Shown: positions 18,019 through 26,364 of the stretch, one piece after another
How the letters are laid out: each line of letters opens with the position of its first letter
Numbering within the stretch: the first letter of the stretch is position 1
Assembly: GCA_003564295.1 (NCBI GenBank)
Contig: PXFI01000221.1
Coordinates: forward strand, 1-50,206
Origin: Gemmatimonadota bacterium
Lineage (GTDB): Bacteria; Gemmatimonadota; Gemmatimonadetes; Longimicrobiales; Gaopeijiaceae
Reading direction: 5' to 3'
DNA length: 50,206 nucleotides
Notes under the pieces: model-generated
What the model was told of the DNA's origin: nothing
Database searches by the model: none
What the model saw: only the letters and a program-made list of their open reading frames with translations
Program-made: the position numbers and the translations under genes

Positions 18019-20151
18019 GTGGAAATCCCAGCCACATTTTCCAGCTCCATCCCTCGTCCGCCTGGAGACCCCTCATCTCCTCCACCCACCCAACTGGAAG
18101 CGACGGGGGAATCGGCGGGCCGCACCTGGCAACCCCTGGCCCTCTCGGCAGCGTCCTGTGCCCTCCTGGGCCTGGTGGGAGCCGGGGCGGAGATCATTCT
18201 GGACGCCCCCAGGTTCGCCCTCATCTCCTACATTCTGGCCTACGTGGCAGGGGGTTGGGAGGCCACCTGGAAGGCACTGAGAGCCATGGTCAAGGGAAGG
18301 TTGGAGGTGGATCTTCTCATGGTCATGGCCGCCGGGGGGGCCGCTTTCCTGGATCACTGGGCAGAGGGAGTCATACTCCTCTTCCTCTTCTCCCTGGGAA
18401 ACCCCCTGGAGGCCTTCGCCTTCGGAAGAACACGAAGGTCCATCCAGGCTCTCATGCGCCTGCGCCCCGATTCGGCCGCCAGGCTGGAGGGGGACGCTGA
18501 GTCAGAGGTTCCCGTGAACGCACTGGAACCCGGCGACCTGGTAAGGGTGCGCCCGGGCGACAGGATCCCGGTGGACGGGACGGTGATAGCAGGCGAGTCG
18601 CCCGTGGACGAGTCGACCCTCACGGGGGAGTCTCTGCCTCAACGGAAGCGAGTGGGAGACGAGGTCTTCGCCGGCACCTTGAACAGTTCGGGCACCCTGG
18701 ACATCCGGGTGACCAGGACGTCGGGACAAACCACCCTGGCCCGGATCATACGCATGGTGGAAGAGGCCAGGGAAGCTCAGGCCCCGGTCCAGAGTTGGAT
18801 CGAACGGACGGAGAGCACCTATGCCGGTGTGATCATCCTGGGGGCCCTGGGAGCGGTGCTCCTGCCCGTGGCAACCCTGGGGTGGAGCTTTGACGATGCC
18901 TTCTACAGGGCCATGACCCTCCTGGTGGTGGCTTCACCCTGTGCCCTGGTGATCTCCATTCCGGCCACCATCGTCTCCGCCGTCTCTAACGGCGCCAGAA
19001 GCGGAATCCTGTTCAAGGGCGGCGCCTACCTGGATGCACTGGCAGGGATCAAGGTGGTGGCCTTCGACAAGACCGGGACCCTGACCCAGGGGCGTCCCGA
19101 GGTCGCCGGATTCTTTCACCTCCTCAGGAACGAGGGTCCCGGCGAGGTTCTCGTAAGCCCGGAGGTGGCAGCTATCCTGACGCAGCTCCCGGCCCGGGCG
19201 TGCCCCGTAATGGATCCCGCCGACGCGTCCCGGGGGAAGTGCCCCGGGCTGGCTCCCGAAGACGAGGACTTCCTGCGCTTGGTAGCGGGTCTGGAGTCCC
19301 GGAGCGAGCACCATGTGGCCCAGGCCGTTCTCCGAGCGGTGGAGGCCATGGGGTTGACCGTGCCCCGGCCCAGGCACTTCCGCGCTCTTGCGGGGCGTGG
19401 GGTGGAGGGAACGGTGGAAGGCATCCGCCTGACCGTGGGTCGCCGCGAGTGGGTGGAAGAGCGGGTGGGCAAGCCGGTGCCGGACCTTCTCCTCCGCTGG
19501 TCGGAGGCCGACGGGAGAGGTGCCGCATCCCCCATCTACGTGGCAGCCAACGGAGCCCATGTGGGCACCCTGGTCATCGCCGACCGGCCCCGGATGGGTG
19601 CACGGGAAGCCATGGACGAGCTTCGGAGGTGGGGAGTCGAGAAGATCGTCATGATAACCGGAGACGACCCCCGAACCGCCCGATCCATTGCGAACCAGGT
19701 GGGAGTGGATCGGGTGTACTCCAAGCTCCTCCCCCATGAGAAGGTTCGAGTTCTGGAGGAGCTGCGAAGCGAGTGTGGCCCGGTTGCCATGGTGGGGGAT
19801 GGCGTCAATGATGCACCCGCTCTGGTGACCGCCGACGTGGGCATCGCCCTGGGCGCCGCCGGTACCGATGTCGCTCTGGAGACCGCCGACGTGGTGGTCA
19901 TGGGAGACGACCTGGGAGGTATTCCCTACGCCCGGAGGCTGAGCCTCCAGGCCAGGAGAATCGTGCTCCAGAACCTGGTCTTCGCCACCGGGGTCATGGG
20001 GGCTCTGGTTGTGCTGGCCCTCACGGGCACCATTGGTCTCCCGGCGGGGGTGCTCGGGCACGAGGGGAGCACCATCGTTGTGATCGCCAATGGCCTTCGC
20101 CTCTTGCGAGGCCGGAGGAGGACCCCGGGGGGGTCCCTGGATTCCTTTTGA
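18019..20151 (+). CDS. P1B-4-type heavy-metal efflux ATPase
   Basis: This P-type ATPase of about 710 residues has every catalytic motif: TGES in the actuator domain, phosphorylation site [19 protein letters not shown] and [12 protein letters not shown]. The transport-site motif is SPC ([11 protein letters not shown]) rather than CPC, and the last helices carry GHEGST. SPC with HEGG/S-T defines the P1B-4 class, which exports Co2+, Fe2+ or related divalent metals. No HMA metal-binding domain precedes the helices. The start is uncertain: the GTG at 18019 is chosen because upstream residues are Pro-rich and unlike the family, but a TTG at 17911 is open in frame. A Fur/PerR-type regulator lies 0.9 kb downstream. 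Confidence 0.9.
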   Translation: MEIPATFSSSIPRPPGDPSSPPPTQLEATGESAGRTWQPLALSAASCALLGLVGAGAEIILDAPRFALISYILAYVAGGWEATWKALRAMVKGRLEVDLLMVMAAGGAAFLDHWAEGVILLFLFSLGNPLEAFAFGRTRRSIQALMRLRPDSAARLEGDAESEVPVNALEPGDLVRVRPGDRIPVDGTVIAGESPVDESTLTGESLPQRKRVGDEVFAGTLNSSGTLDIRVTRTSGQTTLARIIRMVEEAREAQAPVQSWIERTESTYAGVIILGALGAVLLPVATLGWSFDDAFYRAMTLLVVASPCALVISIPATIVSAVSNGARSGILFKGGAYLDALAGIKVVAFDKTGTLTQGRPEVAGFFHLLRNEGPGEVLVSPEVAAILTQLPARACPVMDPADASRGKCPGLAPEDEDFLRLVAGLESRSEHHVAQAVLRAVEAMGLTVPRPRHFRALAGRGVEGTVEGIRLTVGRREWVEERVGKPVPDLLLRWSEADGRGAASPIYVAANGAHVGTLVIADRPRMGAREAMDELRRWGVEKIVMITGDDPRTARSIANQVGVDRVYSKLLPHEKVRVLEELRSECGPVAMVGDGVNDAPALVTADVGIALGAAGTDVALETADVVVMGDDLGGIPYARRLSLQARRIVLQNLVFATGVMGALVVLALTGTIGLPAGVLGHEGSTIVVIANGLRLLRGRRRTPGGSLDSF

Positions 20152-20216
20152 CGGAGATCCGGATGTTACCCCTCTTCCAGAGGTGGGCTTCGTCCCTCCT
20201 CCCCTCCCGGAGGTCT

Positions 20217-20816
20217 TTACGAGTCCTTACCCTCACCCCCGGGCGAGCTCGGATCTCCCCCTTCCAGAAGGGGGAGCATGTCTTCTGACGCGAGAATCTG
20301 TTCGAACGCCCATGCGGTACTCCAGGCCAGCGCCGTTACGGATGCACTGCCTGCGGCGAGGGCATCCCTGGAGAGCTGCAGCTTGACTCGGTACTCCGTT
20401 CTTGCCTGCTCCGGATCGGCACGCAAGCTCCCCAGGCTATACCTGAGGGTCAGTGGGGCCTGATAGCCTGCCGGAAGGAACGCTGAGGCCACCTTGACGA
20501 GGCCTGACAGCACCCGCCCCGGGTCCCTTGCACCGGCCAGGGGCGGTCCTTCCACCACCAGCGCCAGGTTTCCCTTGAGGCCGCGGCTCGTCTCGTCCAG
20601 GAACACGTCGATGCTTACCCAATCGGGCAGGTCGTCCCTGTGGTAGAAGAGATAGGCGCTGCGCGTGGAGTCACCAGCCCATCTGCCTTCGAACTCGTAG
20701 CTGGTGGTCTTCTGGAGGCCCGAGAGCCTCCAGCCCGCCTCCTGGAGGCCCGCCCGAATCGCCTCCAGTAAGGGCTCCAGTGTCAGCAAAGGCTCAGAAT
20801 CGGTACCTCGGTTCAT
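20217..20816 (-). CDS. Hypothetical protein between metal ATPase and Fur genes
   Basis: I do not recognise this 199-residue protein. The ATG at 20816 has a strong GAGGAGGAG ribosome site 7 bases upstream, so it is very probably real. It has no signal peptide or membrane segment. The N-terminal half (LEAIRAGLQEAGWRLSGLQK, then alternating strands with FEGRW and WVSIDVFLDE) looks like a small alpha/beta domain. The C-terminus ends in a helix and a Gly/Ser/Pro tail. It converges on the P1B-4 ATPase 65 bases away and diverges from the Fur-family gene across a shared intergenic region with two dyads, so both could be controlled there. Confidence 0.8.
   Translation of the reverse strand: MNRGTDSEPLLTLEPLLEAIRAGLQEAGWRLSGLQKTTSYEFEGRWAGDSTRSAYLFYHRDDLPDWVSIDVFLDETSRGLKGNLALVVEGPPLAGARDPGRVLSGLVKVASAFLPAGYQAPLTLRYSLGSLRADPEQARTEYRVKLQLSRDALAAGSASVTALAWSTAWAFEQILASEDMLPLLEGGDPSSPGGEGKDS
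20255..20276. repeat. Perfect 10-2-10 inverted repeat at 3' end of a gene
   Basis: CTCCCCCTTC (20255-20264) and GAAGGGGGAG (20267-20276) are exact reverse complements around a CA centre, able to form a 9-bp stem with a four-base loop. It lies inside the last 20 codons of the unknown minus-strand gene. No T tract follows on either strand, so it is not a standard terminator. Confidence 0.7.
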
Positions 20817-20852
20817 GGAGTCACTCCTCCTCGGGCACCCTGCCCGGGACGG

Positions 20853-20876
20853 TCTTATTAAGAATCAATATTGACT
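20853..20876 (+). promoter_or_regulatory. Two dyads and -35-like element, candidate Fur/PerR operator
   Basis: An AT-rich patch in GC-rich DNA holds TCTTATTAAGA (20853-20863, a 5-1-5 dyad) and TCAATATTGA (20865-20874, a perfect palindrome). Their centres are about one helical turn apart. TTGACT (20871-20876) overlaps the second dyad and could be the -35 of the regulator gene, with TAGCTT 16 bases further as a poor -10. The patch lies 37 bases from the unknown minus-strand gene and 137 bases from the regulator. The dyads are not a good match to the classic Fur 19-mer. Confidence 0.45.
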
Positions 20877-21013
20877 ACTCATCCAGTCCTGCTAGCTTCT
20901 TCTGGTGAGTTGGCCACCGGCCTCGCGGGCGATTGAGAAGGATGAAAGGCGACGGCTGGGGCTCTTCAGATCGGCATGGCGTCCTTCAAAGCGTCCGGAG
21001 ACCCTCCGGTTCC

Positions 21014-21487
21014 ATGATGTCTTCCCCGGAATCCTCCAATGTACGCCTTCGGCGAGCCCTTGAAACCGCCGGCTACCGTTTCACGGAGCAACGAGCGGCA
21101 GTCTACCGCTTCCTCTGTGGTACGGCCAGTCACCCGAGCGCCGACGAGGTGTTCCAGCAAGTGAGGGCCCAGGTCCCGGGAATATCCCTTGCCACGGTCT
21201 ACAAGAGCCTGGAGACCCTGGTCAATTGCGGCCTGGCGGCCAAGCTCACCTATGGCGACGGGTCGGCCCGGTACGATGGCAGGACCGACCCCCACCATCA
21301 CGCTCGCTGTGTTTCCTGTGACAGGGTGATGGACGCCCCCGGTCGCATCCCCGACCAGGACCTGGATACGCTGGGCCAGGGATTGGACGGATTCTTCCTG
21401 GTGGGCTATCGTCTTGAGTTGACGGGTTTCTGCGAGAACTGCCGCCCTCTGGAAGAAGACGGCAGCTCAGCAGGCGCCATGAACTGA
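21014..21487 (+). CDS. Fur/PerR-family metalloregulator
   Basis: The 157-residue protein has the Fur fold: a winged helix (about 10-85) with GYRFTEQRAAVYRFL, HPSADEVF and SLATVYKSLETL; then a dimerisation domain with the metal-binding HHHARCVSC and a second CENC pair near the C-terminus. The two CxxC pairs make a structural zinc site as in Fur, PerR and Zur. A PerR-like role in peroxide or iron sensing is the leading guess, given the P1B-4 exporter nearby. The start at 21014 (or the adjacent ATG at 21017) fits the family's short N-terminus. In-frame upstream starts would add an unconserved extension. dacB follows 41 bases later. Confidence 0.9.
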   Translation: MMSSPESSNVRLRRALETAGYRFTEQRAAVYRFLCGTASHPSADEVFQQVRAQVPGISLATVYKSLETLVNCGLAAKLTYGDGSARYDGRTDPHHHARCVSCDRVMDAPGRIPDQDLDTLGQGLDGFFLVGYRLELTGFCENCRPLEEDGSSAGAMN

Positions 21488-21528
21488 CTCCGGGCAAGGG
21501 GTCGCCACCTCCTCTCTCCACGGGAGCC

Positions 21529-23193
21529 ATGGATTCCGAAAGATCTCGCAATCCCAGACCCTCGGCACTGCTCCTTCTGGCCTCGGCAAGTGCCCTGCTG
21601 GTGCTGGCCGCCGCTGGCCCCGGCTTCTCCGTCGCCGACCCCGGGCATCCTCCTGGCCCGGTCGCCCACGAGACAGCGCCGCCGGTGGCCCCTTTCTCTT
21701 CTCTTCCGACCACCGGGGAGCCTTTTGGCCGGGAAGTCCTGGAGCCCGAGATCCTGGAGCTCCGGCTGCATTTCGACGACATCCTCATCTCCACCGGAAA
21801 CCGCCTTGGTCGCTGGGCTGTGCTCGCCGTATCACTGGATCGGGGAGATACCCTCCTCTCCATCGACCCCGAGGCCCTCATGGTGCCGGCCTCCAACGTG
21901 AAGCTCTTCACCACCGCCGCCGCCTTCTATCATCTGGGGCCCGATTTCCGGTACCACACCTTCCTGCTGGCCGACGGTCCCCAACACGGGGAGGCTCTGG
22001 CAGGTGACCTGATCCTCTACGGAACTGGGGATCCCACCCTCTCAAGGCGGTTTCATCCTTCCGAGACTGCGCCCCTGGACTCCCTGGCAAGCCAGATCCT
22101 GAAGCATGGGATCAGGGAGATCCGCGGCGACCTGGTGGTGGATGGAAGCTTCTTCCAGGGTCCGGACCTGCACCCGGACTGGGACCCCGGGGATCTCAAC
22201 AACGCTTTCGCGGCTCCCGTAGCGAGTCTCGGCTTCAACGAAAACCTCGTCACGGTAAGGGTGAACCCGGGCAACTTGGCCGGGGGGCCGGCCCGGGTGC
22301 AACTGGATCCCTACGGATCCGGCCTGGACGTCCTGAACCTCACCCGGACCGTTCCGGCGGGTTCCAGGTCGAGGGTCTGGCTACTCAGAAACACGCCGTG
22401 GGACCCCGTCGGGATCGAAGGAGAGATGCCGCTGGGCAATCCCAGCATCTGGAGAAGCCTCCCCGTCCCGGACCCTCTCCTCTTCACTGGGCTCCAGCTC
22501 AAGCAAGCCCTTGAATCCCGGGGGATCAGGATCCAGGGCACAGTCGTGGTGAACCGTGACACTGATACCTCCCGGCTGTGCAAGGCCTCCGTTCTCGGGG
22601 CGGAGGGAGGGATCCCTGCTCCCAGGATCCTGGGCTCCCTAACCTCTCCTCCTCTCCTGGAGATCCTCCGGGTGGTCAACAAGAGGAGCAACAACCTTTT
22701 CGCCGAGTCGGTGGTCAAGACCCTGGGGCGGACGGTTCTGGGCGACGGTTCCTTTGCCGGAGGTCAGCGGGTCGTGGAGGATTTCCTGGTACGGCAAGTC
22801 GGGGTGGAGCAAGACAGGATCCACGTTCGGGACGGCTCCGGCCTTTCGATGGGCAACAGAGCGTCCGCCGGCTCCCTTCTCCAGGTCCTGGAGTTCATGG
22901 CCACCTCGCCATGGTGGGAGGACTTCTGGAGCACACTTCCCGAGGCCGGCGTCCGGGAAGAGTTGAGAAGGATGTTCCGGACTCCCGCAGAAAGGAACCT
23001 GCGTGCGAAGACGGGAACGCTGAATGGCGTGTCGGCTTTGTCGGGGTTGGTGACGACCCAGGGCGGGGAGCGGATCGCCTTCAGCATCCTCTCCAATGAG
23101 GTGGCATCGGAGCACCGGGCCAAGAGGGCCGAAGACCAACTGGCCATCCGGCTGGCTTCCCTCATGCGTCCAATGCCCCGATCCTCTCCCTGA
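21529..23193 (+). CDS. dacB: D-alanyl-D-alanine carboxypeptidase/endopeptidase (PBP4, DacB)
   Basis: This 554-residue class C penicillin-binding protein has a signal peptide and all three active-site motifs: SxxK in PASNVKLFTTAA (about 123), SxN in NKRSNNLFAES (about 387) and KTG in RAKTGTLNGVSALSG (about 493). The 200-odd residues between the first two carry the inserted domains typical of PBP4, including GDLVVDGSFF. It removes terminal D-Ala and cuts crosslinks in the periplasm. It follows the Fur-family gene by 41 bases and may share its transcript. It converges on the zinc-ribbon gene 26 bases away. Confidence 0.94.
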   Translation: MDSERSRNPRPSALLLLASASALLVLAAAGPGFSVADPGHPPGPVAHETAPPVAPFSSLPTTGEPFGREVLEPEILELRLHFDDILISTGNRLGRWAVLAVSLDRGDTLLSIDPEALMVPASNVKLFTTAAAFYHLGPDFRYHTFLLADGPQHGEALAGDLILYGTGDPTLSRRFHPSETAPLDSLASQILKHGIREIRGDLVVDGSFFQGPDLHPDWDPGDLNNAFAAPVASLGFNENLVTVRVNPGNLAGGPARVQLDPYGSGLDVLNLTRTVPAGSRSRVWLLRNTPWDPVGIEGEMPLGNPSIWRSLPVPDPLLFTGLQLKQALESRGIRIQGTVVVNRDTDTSRLCKASVLGAEGGIPAPRILGSLTSPPLLEILRVVNKRSNNLFAESVVKTLGRTVLGDGSFAGGQRVVEDFLVRQVGVEQDRIHVRDGSGLSMGNRASAGSLLQVLEFMATSPWWEDFWSTLPEAGVREELRRMFRTPAERNLRAKTGTLNGVSALSGLVTTQGGERIAFSILSNEVASEHRAKRAEDQLAIRLASLMRPMPRSSP

Positions 23194-23219
23194 CCGGGGC
23201 TTCTTCCGTCCCGGGCCCT

Positions 23220-23993
23220 TCAGCCGACGGGCCCCGAGCCCAGTTCTTTCCGGTGCATGACCTCCGGGAACTCGTAATAGAGGACCCCTTCTTCTGAGAT
23301 ATCGGAGCGCACCCTGAAGCCGTCATCCATGGAGATCAGGATCTTCTCCGCTCCGGGGATGGACAGGTTCAGCTCCGCCGCCACCTCTGTCACCGTCAGG
23401 ATCCCTCCTTTCAGCGTGGCCAGACGCAGCACCTTCTGCTGCAGCCTCTGCATCAGGGCCTTTCTTCGCTCGTTGAGACCCTTGAGTCCCCACCAGAAGG
23501 AAGCCGTACCGGTGGCCCCCATCACGCTCCCGACGGCTATGGCTACCGCCTCGGCCTCTACGATGCCCACCACCACCAGGAGGGTGGCCAGGAGGATCAG
23601 GCCCACGCCGAAGATCCTGCGGAAGAGGCCTGCCCTGGGAAGGGGGGGGTCGGCACCGGCACCCACCAGGGCCGGAGCCCTTCCTTCGGGAACCGGCGGG
23701 AGGGCATAGGAGAAATGGTGCCAGGCAAGACCACAGTTGGGGCAGATGATCCTGTTTCGCCGAAAAGCCCAGTAGGCGAGGCCTCCCAGGCCGTAAGTGA
23801 AGAGGCTGACCCCGATGAGTAGAGCCACGTGGGACGCCCGCCTGAAGTAGGGGATCCCATCCCCCTGGTACCCGCAGCGAGGGCACCGCCGCAGGGTAGT
23901 GGTCATAGGAGTCCAGGTGGACACGGCGACGCCACAGGTGGGACACCGGTTTGTGCCGGGCTCAAGTGTTTCGCCGCACGTGGAGCAACGCAT
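23220..23993 (-). CDS. Zinc-ribbon membrane protein of unknown function
   Basis: The product of about 257 residues starts with a double zinc ribbon (MRCSTCGETL, CPTC, then CPRC and ICPNC), with two hydrophobic helices around residues 55-75 and two more around 125-165. The C-terminal 80 residues resemble a winged-helix segment (GILTVTEVAAELNLSIPGAEKIL) ending in a small beta strand. It looks like a membrane-anchored protein with a cytosolic nucleic-acid-binding-like domain, role unknown. An in-frame ATG at 24023 has AAAGGA only two bases away and would add ten residues. The stretch upstream contains copy A of the dispersed hairpin element. Confidence 0.78.
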   Translation of the reverse strand: MRCSTCGETLEPGTNRCPTCGVAVSTWTPMTTTLRRCPRCGYQGDGIPYFRRASHVALLIGVSLFTYGLGGLAYWAFRRNRIICPNCGLAWHHFSYALPPVPEGRAPALVGAGADPPLPRAGLFRRIFGVGLILLATLLVVVGIVEAEAVAIAVGSVMGATGTASFWWGLKGLNERRKALMQRLQQKVLRLATLKGGILTVTEVAAELNLSIPGAEKILISMDDGFRVRSDISEEGVLYYEFPEVMHRKELGSGPVG

Positions 23994-24062
23994 GGTCTTC
24001 GGCCCTCGCGTGGAGATACGCATGTCCTTTCTGGTTCTCTACGATAACTCCCGGCAGAAGAT

Positions 24063-24113
24063 TCACCAGACCCGACCCAGGAAGCGCCTTCCCTCAGGTT
24101 GGGAGAAGGTCAA
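24063..24113 (-). repeat. Dispersed 3' hairpin element, copy A
   Basis: This 51-bp element lies 5 bases behind the stop of the M30-like gene. Read on the minus strand it begins TTGACC, forms a stem CCTTC(T)CCC with GGGAAGG around a seven-base loop, and ends with GCTTCCTGGGTCGGGTCTGG then TGA. It matches copies at 38093-38144 and 48240-48288 in sequence, length and orientation. Confidence 0.85.
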
Positions 24114-24118
24114 GACCA

Positions 24119-26356
24119 CTACCGAAGGCGAACCACCAGGAGTTGCAGCTTCATGGCCGGCTCCGGTGGCCGGCCCTCGGGTCCCGCCACGCTCAACGCC
24201 AGACCTCCGGAGTCGGCGGGAGGAGTAGTGATGAAGAAATCGGGAGCAGAGGACCAGAGGGAGCCGTTGTGCAGAAAGGAGGAGGGGCCAAATACCCTGG
24301 GGCTCAGGGGATAGCTCCCATCGAATCCGGACAGTGCCGCCCTGAGGTTCACCCCCGGGACCTGCAGGTGGGGGCGCACCGGAATTCCGGTACCATCCAG
24401 GTAGAGAGCCCCCGTCCAATCTGCCATGAGGCTTTCCCAGCTCCGGCCCACAGCGGTGGTGAGGTTCGCGACACCGGTGAGCGTAGAGGCCGTGACACGC
24501 TCGAGCAACTTCTCTTGCCCCCCTTGTCCGGAAAGCTGCTTCAGAAGAAGCCAGCCTGCGCCTCGCTCGGCCAGGGTTCCGGGGGGAAGGGAGGCCAGCA
24601 CGCTCACCTGGCTCGGATTCAGCAGGAATCTCCGAGCTCGGCCCCAGTTCCCGACCTGATACAGGTAGGCCCTGTGGGACCTGCCGGCCTGAGCAAAGGC
24701 CATCCCCACCAGGTCTTCGGCCATCTGGGCCAATGCCTCGGAGAGCCAGAGTGCTTCCTGGCTGGAAGCCCCCCCCACGAGAATTCTCTGATTGAAATGG
24801 ATCATGTGCTGGAACTCGTGGGCCAGAACGGGCGGCAAGGTCTCCATGACGAGGGCTCGGGAGAGGACAGGCCCTTCCCTGCCCGTCGGGTCGGGAACGA
24901 GACCATAGATGATTTCGGCCTCGTTGCTGCCAGTTCTCCCCTTCAGGAGATCCAGGCCAAAGAAGAACCCTCCCACGAACCCTTCGTATTCGGGGGCCGT
25001 GAGGCGGTTCACCCCCGGGGTCAGGAGAAGCACCACACGTCCGTTCCCATCCACATCCGATTCCTGACCGAAGGCCCTGGTGACCGTAGGATACGCGAAA
25101 TCGTCGAACTCCGTTGCCAGGTCCACCAGGTCCGAATCGGTGAAGCCTGCCGGCGGAGAATCCTCGTCTACGAAGACCAGGAGCCTATGGCTGATGTGCC
25201 GGAGCTGGGCCGTAATCCTGTCGAAGGTGTGGTCTCGGGTCAGGACGTTGAACTCCCGGATGTCCCCCACCGCCGGGGCTCGAGCAGGAACCCCCACATG
25301 GGGCACGTGCTGGTGGACCGGGGGAGGAGGCAGCGGATCCTCCCCGGCAATGAGGCGATCCTCCAGGACCCGAAGCCGTCGCTTCCAGAGCTCCTGAGCA
25401 CCAAGGTCGGAACCCGGCGGGTGCCGATGAATCAGATCGGGACCTGTGCCCTCCCACGCCGCCGCCGACGGAAGCCTGCCGTCCGCGGTCAACCCCACCA
25501 GCGAGAACTGGTGCACGCCCCCCCCCAACGTGCTGGTGGAGTGGGGAACCACCAGGTAGACGGTCCCGGGGACCGACGGAAGGTGAAGGCAGGTCAGGCC
25601 ATCGGCAACGTCCAGCACAAGATCTTCGCCGAGGGAGAGGAAGAGGCCGCCCTCCTGTCCTTCCACCCGCAACGGCAGGCCGGGTGTGGACAGGGTCCCG
25701 ATCTGGACCCTGACCGCTACTTCCATGTTGGGAAGACACGAAGGAACCTCCACCCGGAGCTCCGTGGAGGAGGCCGAGATTACCTGGCCCCGGATCCGGG
25801 AGAAAGTCACCACGTTCTGCTCCCGATTGGAGCTGAAGCTGTTCCCTTTCAGGAGGATGGTGTCACCTACGTGTACCGGCGACGAGGGAACCACGCTGAG
25901 CTCGGGCACCAGGATGGCTTGGGCTTGGAAGTCTGCGGGGGAGGATTTCCCCCCCGCTACCGACGCCCTCACCAGATAGGTGCCCAGGGCCGACCCCAGG
26001 GTCAGGTGAGCGGAAGCCATGCCTTCAGAGTCGGTGAAGTCGGACAGGGGCTCCACCCGGGCGCCCGAACCGCCCAGCACCTGCCACCTTACTCTCAGCC
26101 TCTCCATCCCCCGCCCGGTGTTCACGTCCTGGATTCGGACCGTCAGGGGAAGGGGCAGGAGGGCGCCGGGCTCCGCAGCCTGGGCATCCCCCTGGACAAT
26201 GACGATCTCCAGATCGGACGGATCGGGAGCGGTGGGGCCCCCATCACGGCAAGAGGGTAGAAGAACCCCGAGAAAGGACAGGAGGATCAGGAGGGGTGGA
26301 ACGACGAGAGTCGGATTCCGTCGCAACCTCCATCGAGCGTTCGTGGCGTCGGTCAC
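24119..26356 (-). CDS. M30-like metallopeptidase lipoprotein with Ig and IPT/TIG domains
   Basis: The 745-residue product has a lipoprotein signal (lipidated Cys36 in LLPSC), an Ig-like domain (about 45-130, with GLLPLPLTV-type strands and DSEGMASAHLTLG), and an IPT/TIG-like domain (about 140-215, GDTILLKGNSF). The C-terminal half is a metallopeptidase with HEFQH (about 512) followed 20-odd residues later by WLSEALAQMAED, whose Glu is the likely third zinc ligand. This resembles the M30/hyicolysin group. It is presumably a surface or periplasmic protease with unknown target. GTG start at 26356 lies 8 bases after the SH3-like gene, so the two are probably cotranscribed. Confidence 0.85.
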   Translation of the reverse strand: MTDATNARWRLRRNPTLVVPPLLILLSFLGVLLPSCRDGGPTAPDPSDLEIVIVQGDAQAAEPGALLPLPLTVRIQDVNTGRGMERLRVRWQVLGGSGARVEPLSDFTDSEGMASAHLTLGSALGTYLVRASVAGGKSSPADFQAQAILVPELSVVPSSPVHVGDTILLKGNSFSSNREQNVVTFSRIRGQVISASSTELRVEVPSCLPNMEVAVRVQIGTLSTPGLPLRVEGQEGGLFLSLGEDLVLDVADGLTCLHLPSVPGTVYLVVPHSTSTLGGGVHQFSLVGLTADGRLPSAAAWEGTGPDLIHRHPPGSDLGAQELWKRRLRVLEDRLIAGEDPLPPPPVHQHVPHVGVPARAPAVGDIREFNVLTRDHTFDRITAQLRHISHRLLVFVDEDSPPAGFTDSDLVDLATEFDDFAYPTVTRAFGQESDVDGNGRVVLLLTPGVNRLTAPEYEGFVGGFFFGLDLLKGRTGSNEAEIIYGLVPDPTGREGPVLSRALVMETLPPVLAHEFQHMIHFNQRILVGGASSQEALWLSEALAQMAEDLVGMAFAQAGRSHRAYLYQVGNWGRARRFLLNPSQVSVLASLPPGTLAERGAGWLLLKQLSGQGGQEKLLERVTASTLTGVANLTTAVGRSWESLMADWTGALYLDGTGIPVRPHLQVPGVNLRAALSGFDGSYPLSPRVFGPSSFLHNGSLWSSAPDFFITTPPADSGGLALSVAGPEGRPPEPAMKLQLLVVRLR

Positions 26357-26364
26357 CCTCTTGA

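Noticed and set aside
20152-20216. Fourth copy of the dispersed hairpin element behind the unknown gene
   Set aside because: GACCTCC and GGGAGGGG are present in order, but the nearly invariant downstream half is missing, so similarity may only reflect purine/pyrimidine richness.
23194-23219. Terminator between dacB and the zinc-ribbon gene
   Set aside because: Only a 5-bp stem with an 11-base loop and no T tract can be drawn.
23951-26260. 769-codon plus-strand open frame opposite the M30-like gene
   Set aside because: The minus frame has a lipobox, Ig/IPT-like domains and an HEFQH zinc motif. The plus frame has none and reads like a shadow.
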